Below are positions 1 to 8,547 of a stretch of DNA of 64,000 nt, one piece after another; the stretch's first letter is position 1; each line of letters starts with the position of its first letter. Made by a program: the position numbers and the translations under genes. The notes under the pieces were generated by a model. The model saw only the letters and a list, made by a program, of their open reading frames with translations, did not search any database and was not told where the DNA came from. Origin of the DNA: Nocardioides sp. Soil805. GTDB taxonomy: Bacteria; Actinomycetota; Actinomycetes; Propionibacteriales; Nocardioidaceae. The stretch is taken from contig NZ_LMSU01000005.1 in assembly GCF_001429625.1 (NCBI RefSeq), forward strand, positions 124,927 to 188,926. The letters run 5' to 3'.

Positions 1-1029
<1,029 letters not shown>

Positions 1030-1051
1030 CCCGGACCGCGTAGCAGCATGA

Positions 1052-1091
1052 CTGCGTCGCGGACCGGGACGGGGCCCGGACCGCGACGCAG
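1052..1091. terminator. Hairpin terminator shared by convergent genes
   Basis: Seventeen-base arms (1052-1068 and 1075-1091) pair with one mismatch around a six-base loop. The element sits between the glgB stop and the stop of the convergent cupredoxin-like gene, so it can end transcription from both sides. There is no T-run, as is common in very GC-rich actinobacteria. Confidence 0.75.
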
Positions 1092-1099
1092 CGGCCGAT

Positions 1100-1957
1100 T
1101 CACCCCAGGTGGATCATCTCGATCATGCCCATGAGCGCGTGCGGCATCCCGTGCATCTTCGGGTCGGGCATGAAGCACAGGACGACGTACTGGCCGGCAG
1201 GCAGGTCGTAGTCGACCGTCATGGCGCGGTGCGGCGAGAGCACGTCCGTCTCGAGCGACCCCGACAGCACCCAGTCCGGGTCCGGGCCCTGGTCGCTCTG
1301 GAGTGCCTCGAGCACCGTCTCGACGGTGGTGCCCTCGGCGACGCGCTGCATCGACACGAAGTGCAGCACCGGCGTAGTCGCCGTGTTCTTGAACATCAGC
1401 GTGCCCTTGGCCGGGATGGTGGTGCTACCGCCCCACCCCGGTCCGTCGGTGGCGACGATCCTGCCGTCGACGTCGGGCGTCCTGGTCTGCCGCTTCGAGC
1501 CCACCGTGAACGTCGTGGGCTCGGAGATGCGCCCGCCCCCGGGCATGGCGAAGTAGGTGCCCGGGTGCGGGAAGACGATGCTCCCGGTGTCACCCGGGAC
1601 CACGCCGCCCAGGGCGTCCACCTTGGCGTAGATGCGCTTGATGGCCTTGGCGTTGTTGGTCTCGAAGCCGTGCAGGTCCTTGAGGAAGCGCGACATCGCG
1701 TACCCCTTCTTCAGGGACGCGAAGGTGACCGTGTCGTGGCCCTTGCCCTTGACGACGATCTTGGCGCGCCCCGCGTGCAGGCCCTTGACGCCCTTCAACG
1801 AGACTCCGTGCTTGGTCACCGTGGCGGTGATCGTGTGGGTGGCCGCCCTGGCGTGCGCGACCGATGGGACACTCGCGGCCGACGTCGACGTCGGCGCCAC
1901 GAGAGCCGTCATGCACACCCCGGCGATGGCAGTGCGCGCGAGCAGGTTGAACCGCAT
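1100..1957 (-). CDS. Secreted cupredoxin-like protein, paralogue A
   Basis: I do not recognise a named family. The start at 1957 has a perfect AAGGAGGGG Shine-Dalgarno and gives 285 residues. An N-terminal signal peptide (MRFNLLARTAIAGVC, then an Ala/Thr/Ser-rich cleavage region) predicts export. Two beta-rich halves follow. In the C-terminal half, His199 (in LHFVSMQ), Cys261 (in YVVLCFMPDP), His273 and Met276 (in MPHALMGM) resemble the His/Cys/His/Met set of a type 1 copper site, but the Cys-to-His gap is 12 residues rather than the usual 2-4. The protein is clearly paralogous to the next gene, sharing MTVDYDLP.GQYVV.CF and PHALMGM. Its neighbour is a multicopper oxidase, so a role in periplasmic or extracellular copper or electron transfer is inferred, not shown. 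Confidence 0.75.
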   Translation of the reverse strand: MRFNLLARTAIAGVCMTALVAPTSTSAASVPSVAHARAATHTITATVTKHGVSLKGVKGLHAGRAKIVVKGKGHDTVTFASLKKGYAMSRFLKDLHGFETNNAKAIKRIYAKVDALGGVVPGDTGSIVFPHPGTYFAMPGGGRISEPTTFTVGSKRQTRTPDVDGRIVATDGPGWGGSTTIPAKGTLMFKNTATTPVLHFVSMQRVAEGTTVETVLEALQSDQGPDPDWVLSGSLETDVLSPHRAMTVDYDLPAGQYVVLCFMPDPKMHGMPHALMGMIEMIHLG

Positions 1958-2160
1958 GTTTCCCCTCCTTGGCGAAGTCGTGCAGGTCGACGTCCGCCGG
2001 CCCCCCGAGCCTCTCCACGCTGGCACGGATCATCGGGGCCGGCGCCCTCGTGCAGGGATTACCGCCGTATTGGGGATGCGCTCGGAACCGTGACCACCCA
2101 CAATGCCGCAGCCCGAGGCACCAGGTCGCGCACCCTCCTCGCGCTCTGCCGGAACGCAGC

Positions 2161-2204
2161 GCTGCGCCACGGGCCGGACGGTGTGGTCCGGTCCGTGGCG
2201 CAGC
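2161..2204 (-). terminator. Hairpin terminator of cupredoxin-like paralogue B
   Basis: Nineteen-base arms (2161-2179 and 2186-2204) pair perfectly except for one G.T wobble, around the loop GGTGTG. The hairpin begins 21 bases past the stop of the gene ending at 2225. It separates the two paralogues, so paralogue A probably has its own promoter in 1958-2160. Confidence 0.8.
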
Positions 2205-2224
2205 CACGGTGCAGCGGGGTTAGC

Positions 2225-3073
2225 TCACTGCAGGTGGATCATCTCGAGCATCCCCATGAGGGCGTGCGGCATCCCGCCCATCTTGGGGTCGGGGAAGAAG
2301 CACATGACCACGTACTGCCCCGGGGGAAGGTCGTAGTCGACGGTCATGCTCTTCCCGGAGCTCAGCGACGCCGTCTCCAGGCTGGCAGGCAGGAACCAGT
2401 CGGGCGGGGGCCCCTGCTCCTCGCTCTGCAGGGCAGCAAGGACCTGGTCGGTCGTCGTGCCCTCGGCGACCTGCTGCAGGATCACGAAGTGCGGCGTCGT
2501 CGAGTCGGCGTTCTTGAACTTGAACGTCCCCGCGGCCGGGAGGGTGCTCGACCCGCCCCAGCGGGGACCGGTCTTGCCGACGATGGTGCCGTCGACCTTG
2601 GGCTGCTTGGTCTGCCGCTTCGCCGCGGCGCTGAACTCACCGTGACCACGCGAGCTGAACGAGAAGACGGTGTAGTCCCCGGCCTTCGGCAGGACGACGG
2701 TGCCGCTGGAGCCCGGCTGGACCCCCCCGACGAACGTGGTACGGGCGATCGCCCGCTTGAGCGCCTTCATGTCGCCCTTGTCGCTGGCGGCGACGTCCTT
2801 GCGGAAGTCGGCGAAGTCATAGCCCTTCGCGAACATCAGGATCTCCGCGACGCCCTTGCCGGAGACCTTGACCTTGATCCGGCCGGCGTGGAGTCCCTTC
2901 GCGCCGTGGATGGTGATCGCCTTCTTGGCGACCTTGATCGAGATGGACTGCATCGCCGCCTCGGCACGTGCCGTGGCGGCCGTCGACGTCGTGGGCACCA
3001 GGAGTGGTGCCGCCACCAGCGTGGAGACGCACGCCACGGCGATCCCCGCGCGCGCTGACCTGAGCAACCGCAT
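2225..3073 (-). CDS. Secreted cupredoxin-like protein, paralogue B
   Basis: The start at 3073 (MRLLRSARAG) is preceded by AAGGAG five bases upstream and gives 282 residues. The signal peptide has Arg residues at the front, a hydrophobic core and an Ala-rich cleavage region. The layout matches paralogue A: an N-terminal beta domain ending SGTVVLPKAGDYTVFSFS, then a C-terminal domain with His195 (in PHFVILQ), Cys258 (in YVVMCFFPDP), His270 and Met273 (in PHALMGM). These four residues could form a copper site with an unusually long Cys-His loop full of Met and Gly. The gene is divergent from a multicopper oxidase across a short gap with two palindromes, suggesting joint control. The function is unknown. 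Copper delivery to, or electron donation to, the oxidase is inference. Confidence 0.75.
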   Translation of the reverse strand: MRLLRSARAGIAVACVSTLVAAPLLVPTTSTAATARAEAAMQSISIKVAKKAITIHGAKGLHAGRIKVKVSGKGVAEILMFAKGYDFADFRKDVAASDKGDMKALKRAIARTTFVGGVQPGSSGTVVLPKAGDYTVFSFSSRGHGEFSAAAKRQTKQPKVDGTIVGKTGPRWGGSSTLPAAGTFKFKNADSTTPHFVILQQVAEGTTTDQVLAALQSEEQGPPPDWFLPASLETASLSSGKSMTVDYDLPPGQYVVMCFFPDPKMGGMPHALMGMLEMIHLQ

Positions 3074-3094
3074 GAGCGCTCCTTGGATGTGGGA

Positions 3095-3106
3095 GTGGGA
3101 TCCCAC
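3095..3106. promoter_or_regulatory. 12-bp palindrome in divergent promoter region
   Basis: GTGGGATCCCAC is a perfect palindrome 22 bases upstream of the start of cupredoxin-like paralogue B. It shares the gap 3074-3165 with a second palindrome, so it may be an operator. The binding protein is unknown. Confidence 0.4.
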
Positions 3107-3150
3107 CGTGCTCCAGCTCGTCGTACGCCGTCAGCGTCGGCGCAGGAATC

Positions 3151-3166
3151 TCCCCAGCGCTGGGGA
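3151..3166. promoter_or_regulatory. 16-bp palindrome at the multicopper oxidase start
   Basis: TCCCCAGCGCTGGGGA is a perfect 16-base palindrome whose last base is the A of the first possible ATG of the multicopper oxidase. Its CCCC/GGGG arms recall copper-repressor (CsoR-type) operators but do not match a consensus, so assignment to a copper regulator is only a guess. Its position leaves no Shine-Dalgarno for the 3166 start. Confidence 0.45.
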
Positions 3167-5073
3167 TGACCCACATGGGGGGACGTGCGTTCACTGACCG
3201 GATGGGCATGGGTCCTGCGCGCACCGTGCAACGGAGACGGACCGGCCGGCTGGCCGGCTGGCTGGCCGGCGCGGTCGGGCTCGCCCTGGCCGCAGGAGGC
3301 GCGCTGGTCGCGGCTCCCCCGTCACCGCCTCCGGCCGCGGCCTCCGTCGGTGGCACGTCCGTCACCATCCTCATCGAGCGCGGCGACGCCACCCAGGGCT
3401 TCTCGACGCCGACCGTCACCGTGGCCGGCGACGGCACCCTCAGCGTCACCAACCTCGACACCTACGACCACACCGTCACCTCCGTGGCCCTCGACTCCGC
3501 CGGGGTCCCGCTGTTCGACGTCAAGGTCCTGCACGGCACGACGATGGCGATCCCTGCGGTCGACGGCCTCGCCTCCGGCACCTACGAGTTCTACTGCCGC
3601 TTCCACCCCAACATGCGGGGGACGCTCGTCGTGGACCGCGCCGGCGGCGGCACGACCGGGGTGGAGCCCGCGTACGACCAGTCGCTCGTCGTCCCGTCCG
3701 TGCTGACCGGGTCGCACCTGCGCCTGCGCATGCGCGAGGCGCACGTGCGCGTCCTGCCGACCGGGCCGCGCACCCCGATGTGGACCTACGCCGGCACCTG
3801 GCCCGGTCCCACGATCAGGCGACCGGCGGGCCGCGACACCCGCGTCACCTTCATCAACGACCTGCCTCGCGGCGCCGGCGCCATGTCGGTCCACCTCCAC
3901 GGCGACCACCATGCGGCGAAGGACGACGGCCAGCCGACCCGGTTCCTCATCCAGCGCGGCCGGTCCCGCACCTACCACTACCCCCTGACCTACGGCGGCG
4001 AGCCCGAGCCGAGCTCGTTCTTCTGGTACCACGACCACCGGATGGACCACACCGCCCGCAACAACTGGCGCGGCCTCCAGGGGATGTTCGTCGTCAAGGA
4101 CGCCGACGGCCGGACGCTGCGGCTCCCGACCGGCGCCCGCGACGTCCCGCTGATGGTGGCGGACCGGTCGTTCAACGAGGGCAACCGGCTGGCCAACCCC
4201 TTCGCGGCCGGCCCGCAGATGGTGCACCGCCACGGCGAGATGCGCTTCACGGGCGAGCACGCCCCACCCAACGACGCCACGACCGGCACCCACGTGCTCG
4301 TCAACGGCCGCTACCTCCCGCACCTCGACGTGAGTGCCACGCGCTACCGCCTGCGCCTGCTCAACGCATCGAGCGCATCGGCGTACACCTTCGCCCTCTC
4401 CGACGGCCGCCCGCTCATCCAGATCGGCACCGGCAACGGCCTGCTCCCGCGACCCGTCGCGCGGCCCGAGCTGCTGCTGGGGCCGGCGCAACGGGCCGAC
4501 GTACTGGTGGACTTCCACGGGGAGGAGGGCACGCGCGTGGCCCTGCGCTCGGTCCCCCGCACCGACAGCACGGCGGGGACCGGGAGCCGCACCGCGCCGC
4601 TCATGCAGTTCCGGGTCCAAGGCGCTGCGCGGGACCCCTCCCTGCTACCGACCCGGCTCCCCACCCCCGAGCTGGTCCGGGCTCCGCGACGGGTCACCAA
4701 GACCTGGAGGTTCGACCTCACCGGTGACCCGCGCACCGGGAGCGCCTGGACGATCAACGGTCGCGCGTTCGACCCCGACCGCGTCGACCACCGGGCGCGG
4801 CTGGGCACCGTGGAGCGCTGGCGGCTGCGCAACACGAGCGACGTGACCCACTACGTGCACATCCACGCCGAGCAGTGGCGCACGCTGTCCCGCGACGGCA
4901 GGCGCCCGCCACCGTGGGAGCGGGGGCTGGAGGACACCTGGAAGCTCGACCCCGGCGAGGTGGTCGAGGTCGCCGCCCGGTTCACGGACTACACCGGAGC
5001 GTTCATGATCCACTGCCACATGCTCGACCACGAGGACCACGGGATGATGGCCCGCTTCGACGTCGTGCCGTGA
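3166..5073 (+). CDS. Multicopper oxidase with N-terminal blue-copper (cupredoxin) domain
   Basis: This is an exported laccase/bilirubin-oxidase-like enzyme of 635 residues that would oxidise a substrate with reduction of O2 to water. An Arg-rich stretch (RRRTGRLAGWLAG) and a hydrophobic segment form the signal sequence; the true start could be 3166, 3202 or 3208. Residues about 65-160 form an extra cupredoxin with His in YDHTVT and Cys144-x2-His-x2-Met in YCRFHPNM, a complete type 1 site. The laccase part has all four copper motifs: HLHGDHH, WYHDHRMDH, HYVHIH and IHCHMLDHEDHGMM, so all copper sites look intact. The divergent neighbour is a cupredoxin-like secreted protein. The physiological substrate cannot be read from the sequence. 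Confidence 0.9.
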   Translation: MTHMGGRAFTDRMGMGPARTVQRRRTGRLAGWLAGAVGLALAAGGALVAAPPSPPPAAASVGGTSVTILIERGDATQGFSTPTVTVAGDGTLSVTNLDTYDHTVTSVALDSAGVPLFDVKVLHGTTMAIPAVDGLASGTYEFYCRFHPNMRGTLVVDRAGGGTTGVEPAYDQSLVVPSVLTGSHLRLRMREAHVRVLPTGPRTPMWTYAGTWPGPTIRRPAGRDTRVTFINDLPRGAGAMSVHLHGDHHAAKDDGQPTRFLIQRGRSRTYHYPLTYGGEPEPSSFFWYHDHRMDHTARNNWRGLQGMFVVKDADGRTLRLPTGARDVPLMVADRSFNEGNRLANPFAAGPQMVHRHGEMRFTGEHAPPNDATTGTHVLVNGRYLPHLDVSATRYRLRLLNASSASAYTFALSDGRPLIQIGTGNGLLPRPVARPELLLGPAQRADVLVDFHGEEGTRVALRSVPRTDSTAGTGSRTAPLMQFRVQGAARDPSLLPTRLPTPELVRAPRRVTKTWRFDLTGDPRTGSAWTINGRAFDPDRVDHRARLGTVERWRLRNTSDVTHYVHIHAEQWRTLSRDGRRPPPWERGLEDTWKLDPGEVVEVAARFTDYTGAFMIHCHMLDHEDHGMMARFDVVP

Positions 5074-5087
5074 CGTGCTGCTGACGT

Positions 5088-5108
5088 CCGGGCGCGAGAG
5101 CGTCCCGG
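5088..5108. terminator. Small hairpin between convergent genes
   Basis: CCGGGCGC-gaga-GCG(T)CCCGG forms an eight-pair stem with one bulge between the multicopper oxidase stop and the GntR stop. It may be a weak bidirectional terminator, with no T-run. Confidence 0.4.
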
Positions 5109-5109
5109 C

Positions 5110-5781
5110 TCAGCCGAGTTCCTGGTGGCGGGTGAGGACGGCCTGCACGTGGGCCGACGCCGCCGCCTGGGCGGCCTCGGCGTCGCCCATGCGGATCGCT
5201 GCGAGGATCGCCCGGTGCTCCGCCAGCGCCTTGCGCGGCCAACGGGAGAGGTCCCCGGACAGCATCGCCACCTGCGCCCGGCCGAGCAGGGGACCGAGCG
5301 CCCGGGTGAGGTGCTCGTTGCGGGCGGCGTCGAGCACCGCCTGGTGGAAGGCCTGGTCCGCGGCGATGATCGCCTGCTCGTCGCCGGCCTTGATTGCCGC
5401 ACCGTGCTCGGCGACCGAGGCGCGCAGCACCGTGAGCAGCGCGGCGTCGCGGCGCCCCGCCGCCAACCGGGCCGCGAGCCCCTCCAGCACACCCCGGACG
5501 GCGTAGACGTCGGCGAGGTCCGTGGCGTCCACGCCCGCCACCCGGGCCCCACGGTGGAACTCCTCCACCGCCAGGCCCTCGACCACCAACCGCTGCACCG
5601 CCTCGCGGACCGGGCTGCGGGAGAGCCCGAGCGTCTCCGCGAGCACGGGCACGCTGAGGTGGTCCCCCGGCACCAGCTCGCGCGCGAGGATCTGGCCCCG
5701 CAGCACGGCGTACACCTGGTCGGCGAGGCGCTGGCGCGAGATCACGGGGTGATCGTCCACGGACACCACGACCTGCCTCAA
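5110..5781 (-). CDS. GntR-family regulator, FadR/FCD type
   Basis: This 223-residue transcriptional regulator is the last gene of a five-gene operon. The N-terminal winged helix (about residues 15-80) carries the GntR signature LADQVYAVLRGQI and LSRSPVREAVQRLVVEGL. The C-terminal all-helical FCD domain (about 90-215) binds small carboxylic acids in this subfamily and includes HQAVLDAA and EHRAILAAI. The TTG at 5781 overlaps the stop of the dehydrogenase gene by four bases (TTGA), implying translational coupling; internal GTG codons a few residues in are alternatives. It probably controls the operon and the divergent LarA-type gene through the dyads at 9322-9369 (inference). The ligand is likely the transported hydroxy- or sulfo-acid. 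Confidence 0.9.
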   Translation of the reverse strand: MRQVVVSVDDHPVISRQRLADQVYAVLRGQILARELVPGDHLSVPVLAETLGLSRSPVREAVQRLVVEGLAVEEFHRGARVAGVDATDLADVYAVRGVLEGLAARLAAGRRDAALLTVLRASVAEHGAAIKAGDEQAIIAADQAFHQAVLDAARNEHLTRALGPLLGRAQVAMLSGDLSRWPRKALAEHRAILAAIRMGDAEAAQAAASAHVQAVLTRHQELG

Positions 5782-6671
5782 CCGCCACGCCGTACGACGA
5801 CGCCCGACGCCTCCTCGAGCACCCCCAGAACCGCGATGGAGTCGCGGGCGCCCAGGCCGGCCTCGACCCCGTCCGCGTGCAGCGCCAGCGCGGCCGAGGA
5901 CACCGGGACGGGCACCCCCGACGCCTCGGCCAGCGTCACCGCCAGGGCGTTGTCCTTGCGCATGAGCGCCAACGAGAAGACCGGGTCGTAGTCCCCGTCC
6001 ACCGCACGGGGCGCGACGTCGCGGAACAGACCGCTCACCGAGGCGGCGCCGCTGTCGATGACCGTGTCGACGAAGACCCCCGGGTCGAGCCCGGCGGCCG
6101 CGGCCACCGCCAGCGCCTCAGCGGTGCCCGCGTTGATGATCGCGAGCATCTGGTTGTTGACCACCTTGACGGTCGCCCCGGCACCGACCGCACCAACCGG
6201 CACGACGCGCGCAGCGACCGGCGCGAGCAGCGCGTCGAGGCCCTGGGCCGGGGTGGACCCGCCCACCGGGATCGTCCACCGCCCCACCGCGGCAGGCCTC
6301 CCGAGCACCGGCGCGTCGACGTAGGCGGTCCCCCGCTCGGCACAGCGGGCGGCGTGGGAGCGGGAGTCGGCGGGGCCGATCGTCGAGGTGTCCACCACCA
6401 GCGCCGGCGGCGCCCCCACCCGCAGCAGCACGCCCAGCACGCCGGCGACGACGGTGGCGTCGGGCAGGGAGAGCAGCACCGTGTCGACGGCCTCTGCCAG
6501 GTCCGCCAGCGACGGGGCGACCTCGCACCCGGAGGCCGCTCCCCTCGCGGCGGCCTCCGGGGAAGGGTCGTGGACCACGACGCGGCGGTCTGCCGCGAGG
6601 GCGGCCGCGATCGGGCCGCCCATCGCGCCGAGGCCGACCACCCCCACGACACCGGACGAGGAGGACGTCAC
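5778..6671 (-). CDS. NAD(P)-dependent beta-hydroxyacid dehydrogenase (3-hydroxyisobutyrate dehydrogenase family)
   Basis: This is a 297-residue enzyme of the 6-phosphogluconate/3-hydroxyisobutyrate dehydrogenase superfamily, which oxidises beta-hydroxyacids to semialdehydes or runs the reverse. The N-terminal Rossmann domain has GVVGLGAMGGPIAAALA. The substrate loop is PVLGRPAAVGRWTIPVGG, and the catalytic Lys is in GATVKVVNNQMLA. The C-terminal helical domain is complete. The GTG start at 6671 overlaps the stop of the binding-protein gene (GTGA). Context (a NitT/TauT-type ABC transporter and a LarA-family enzyme) suggests it processes an imported short hydroxy-acid. The family also includes sulfolactaldehyde and tartronate semialdehyde reductases, so the exact substrate is open. 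Confidence 0.88.
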   Translation of the reverse strand: MTSSSSGVVGVVGLGAMGGPIAAALAADRRVVVHDPSPEAAARGAASGCEVAPSLADLAEAVDTVLLSLPDATVVAGVLGVLLRVGAPPALVVDTSTIGPADSRSHAARCAERGTAYVDAPVLGRPAAVGRWTIPVGGSTPAQGLDALLAPVAARVVPVGAVGAGATVKVVNNQMLAIINAGTAEALAVAAAAGLDPGVFVDTVIDSGAASVSGLFRDVAPRAVDGDYDPVFSLALMRKDNALAVTLAEASGVPVPVSSAALALHADGVEAGLGARDSIAVLGVLEEASGVVVRRGG

Positions 6672-7741
6672 TCGAGGTGCGCCTTCGCCTGCTCGATGAA
6701 CAGCGACGTGTCGAAGAACTCCGACGGCTCGACGTACTCCGGCACGCCCCCGAGGTCCACGTAGGCCTGCTCGGCGGTGCCCACGACGTCGAGCACGCTG
6801 CCGTCCTCGTACGCCGCCAGCCACTCCTCGTTGGCCCGGTCGGTCTGGCTCTCGACCTGGTAGGTCAGGTCCTCGAGCGTGGCCGCACCGTCGTACGCCT
6901 CGGCCTGCACCTTCTCCAGCGAGCCCTCCGGGTCCTCGCGGAAGGCGTCGTTGACGTCGAGCCAGGCGTCGATGATGGTGCGGACCGTGTCCTCGTTGTC
7001 GGCGTACCAGTCGTTGTTGGCGATCCAGCCGTCCGCGACCGCGGCGTCGGGGTAGCTGCCCGCGTCGTCGATCTCGGTGGCCTCGGGCAGCGCCTCCTTC
7101 ACCCTCAGGTCGAAGGGCACCCACAGGGCGATCGCGTCGGCCGAGCCGCCCACGAAGGCTTGGACGGCGTCGGGCATCTTGGCGTTGACGACGTCCACGT
7201 CGGCGCGGTCGACACCGGCCTTCGTCAGGGCACGGTGCAGGAAGATGTCGGCGGTGGTGCCCTCGGTCGTCACGACCGTCTTGCCCTCGAGGTCGGCCGC
7301 GCTCTGGATCTTGCTGCCGGGAGCGGCGAAGAGGCGGGCGGTGGCGTTCTCGATCGAGTTGACCATGAAGATCTGGCCCTCGCCCTGGGCCGGGAAGTTG
7401 GACGTGACGCCGCCCATGATGGCGACGTCGAGGCTTCCGCCGGCCAGCGCCTGGCTCAGCTCGATGCCGGTGGCGAACTCGGTCGCCTCCATGTTGAGGC
7501 CGTGGTCGGCCCACTGGCCGTCGATCTGGCCGAGCCAGAGCTTGTCGTCGACGGCGATGGTGTGGAGGTAGCCGACCCGGACGGTGGTGCCGTCCTCGGC
7601 CCCGGAGGCGGCGTCGCCACCCTCGTCGAGGGCGCCACAGGCCGAGAGCAAGGTCAGGGCGAGGCCGGCGGCCAGCCCGGTGGTCAGGGCGCGCACCGGC
7701 CCGCGGAGTGCACGTCGGGGCGATCGTCGAGATGATCTCAT
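6668..7741 (-). CDS. ABC transporter substrate-binding lipoprotein, NitT/TauT (NMT1/SsuA-like)
   Basis: This 357-residue extracytoplasmic solute receptor begins with a twin-Arg-containing n-region (MRSSRRSPRRALRG), a hydrophobic core and the lipobox LSAC, so it is a lipoprotein. The mature part has the bilobed NMT1/SsuA layout: VRVGYLHTIAVDDKLWLGQ at the front, LDVAIMGGVTSNFPAQGEG, and EGKTVVTTEGTTADIFLHR. Receptors of this class bind taurine, alkanesulfonates, nitrate or aromatic and short carboxylic acids. The ATG overlaps the stop of the ATPase gene (ATGA), and its own stop overlaps the next GTG. The substrate is unknown; the neighbours argue for a hydroxy-acid or a sulfonated analogue. 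Confidence 0.9.
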   Translation of the reverse strand: MRSSRRSPRRALRGPVRALTTGLAAGLALTLLSACGALDEGGDAASGAEDGTTVRVGYLHTIAVDDKLWLGQIDGQWADHGLNMEATEFATGIELSQALAGGSLDVAIMGGVTSNFPAQGEGQIFMVNSIENATARLFAAPGSKIQSAADLEGKTVVTTEGTTADIFLHRALTKAGVDRADVDVVNAKMPDAVQAFVGGSADAIALWVPFDLRVKEALPEATEIDDAGSYPDAAVADGWIANNDWYADNEDTVRTIIDAWLDVNDAFREDPEGSLEKVQAEAYDGAATLEDLTYQVESQTDRANEEWLAAYEDGSVLDVVGTAEQAYVDLGGVPEYVEPSEFFDTSLFIEQAKAHLE

Positions 7742-8547
7742 GGGTGTGCCTTTCGGAAGGCGCTCCCCGAGAGGGAGCGCATGACGCCCTCGAGGTGCCC
7801 ACGCAGCTCGAGGAACTCGGGTTGGAGCCGCGACTCGGGCGAGCGCGGCCACGGGACGTCCACGTCGATGACCTCGTGGACCGTCGTCGGCCGGTTGCCG
7901 AGGACGACGATCCGGTGGGACAGGTAGATCGCCTCCTCGACGGAGTGGGTGATGAGCATCGCCGCGCGGCGCTCCGCCTGGCTGGCCTCGTGCAGGAGCT
8001 CCTGCATGAACTCGCGGGTCTGGGCGTCGAGCGCGGCGAACGGCTCGTCGAGGAGCAGCACGTCCGGGTCGGTGGCGTAGGCCCGGGCGAGGGCGACCCG
8101 CTGCCGCATGCCGCCCGAGAGCTGCTTGGGCAGCGACTTCTCGAAGCCATCGAGACCCATCAGCCCGATGTAGCGCCGGACGCTCTCCTCGGTCTCGGCC
8201 CGCGAGCGGCGGTTGCGCTTGAGGGTGAGGCCGAAGGCGATGTTCTTCTCCACGCTCAGCCACGGGAAGATCGCGTACTGCTGGAAGACGACTCCCCGGC
8301 GGCTGTCCGGGCGGGTGATCCGCTCGCCGTCGAAGCGGGCCTCGCCGGCGTCGGCCGCCAAGAAGCCGGCCGCCATGTTGAGCAGCGTGGACTTGCCGCA
8401 GCCCGACGGGCCGAGGACGCTCACGAACTCGCCGGCCCCCACGTCGAAGGAGACGCCGTCGATGACCTCGACGCGCTTGGCGCCGCGTCCGAAGCCCACG
8501 TGCACGTCGTCGAAGGAGATCCGCGCGCTCCCGGTGTCGCCGCTCAT
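7738..8547 (-). CDS. ABC transporter ATP-binding protein, NitT/TauT type
   Basis: This 269-residue ATPase energises the adjacent importer at the inner face of the membrane. All motifs are present in order: Walker A GPSGCGKST, Q-loop FQQYAIFPWL, signature LSGGMRQR, Walker B VLLLDEPFAALD and the switch His in ITHSVEEA. The best match by motif wording is the SsuB/TauB group. Its ATG at 8547 overlaps the permease stop (ATGA), and its stop overlaps the lipoprotein ATG, so transport subunits are made in permease-ATPase-receptor order from one transcript. Confidence 0.93.
   Translation of the reverse strand: MSGDTGSARISFDDVHVGFGRGAKRVEVIDGVSFDVGAGEFVSVLGPSGCGKSTLLNMAAGFLAADAGEARFDGERITRPDSRRGVVFQQYAIFPWLSVEKNIAFGLTLKRNRRSRAETEESVRRYIGLMGLDGFEKSLPKQLSGGMRQRVALARAYATDPDVLLLDEPFAALDAQTREFMQELLHEASQAERRAAMLITHSVEEAIYLSHRIVVLGNRPTTVHEVIDVDVPWPRSPESRLQPEFLELRGHLEGVMRSLSGSAFRKAHP

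Noticed and set aside
5778..6671. Naming the dehydrogenase mmsB (valine catabolism)
   Set aside because: The family motif is right, but the neighbours are an importer and a LarA-type enzyme, with no acyl-CoA dehydrogenase or mmsA nearby.
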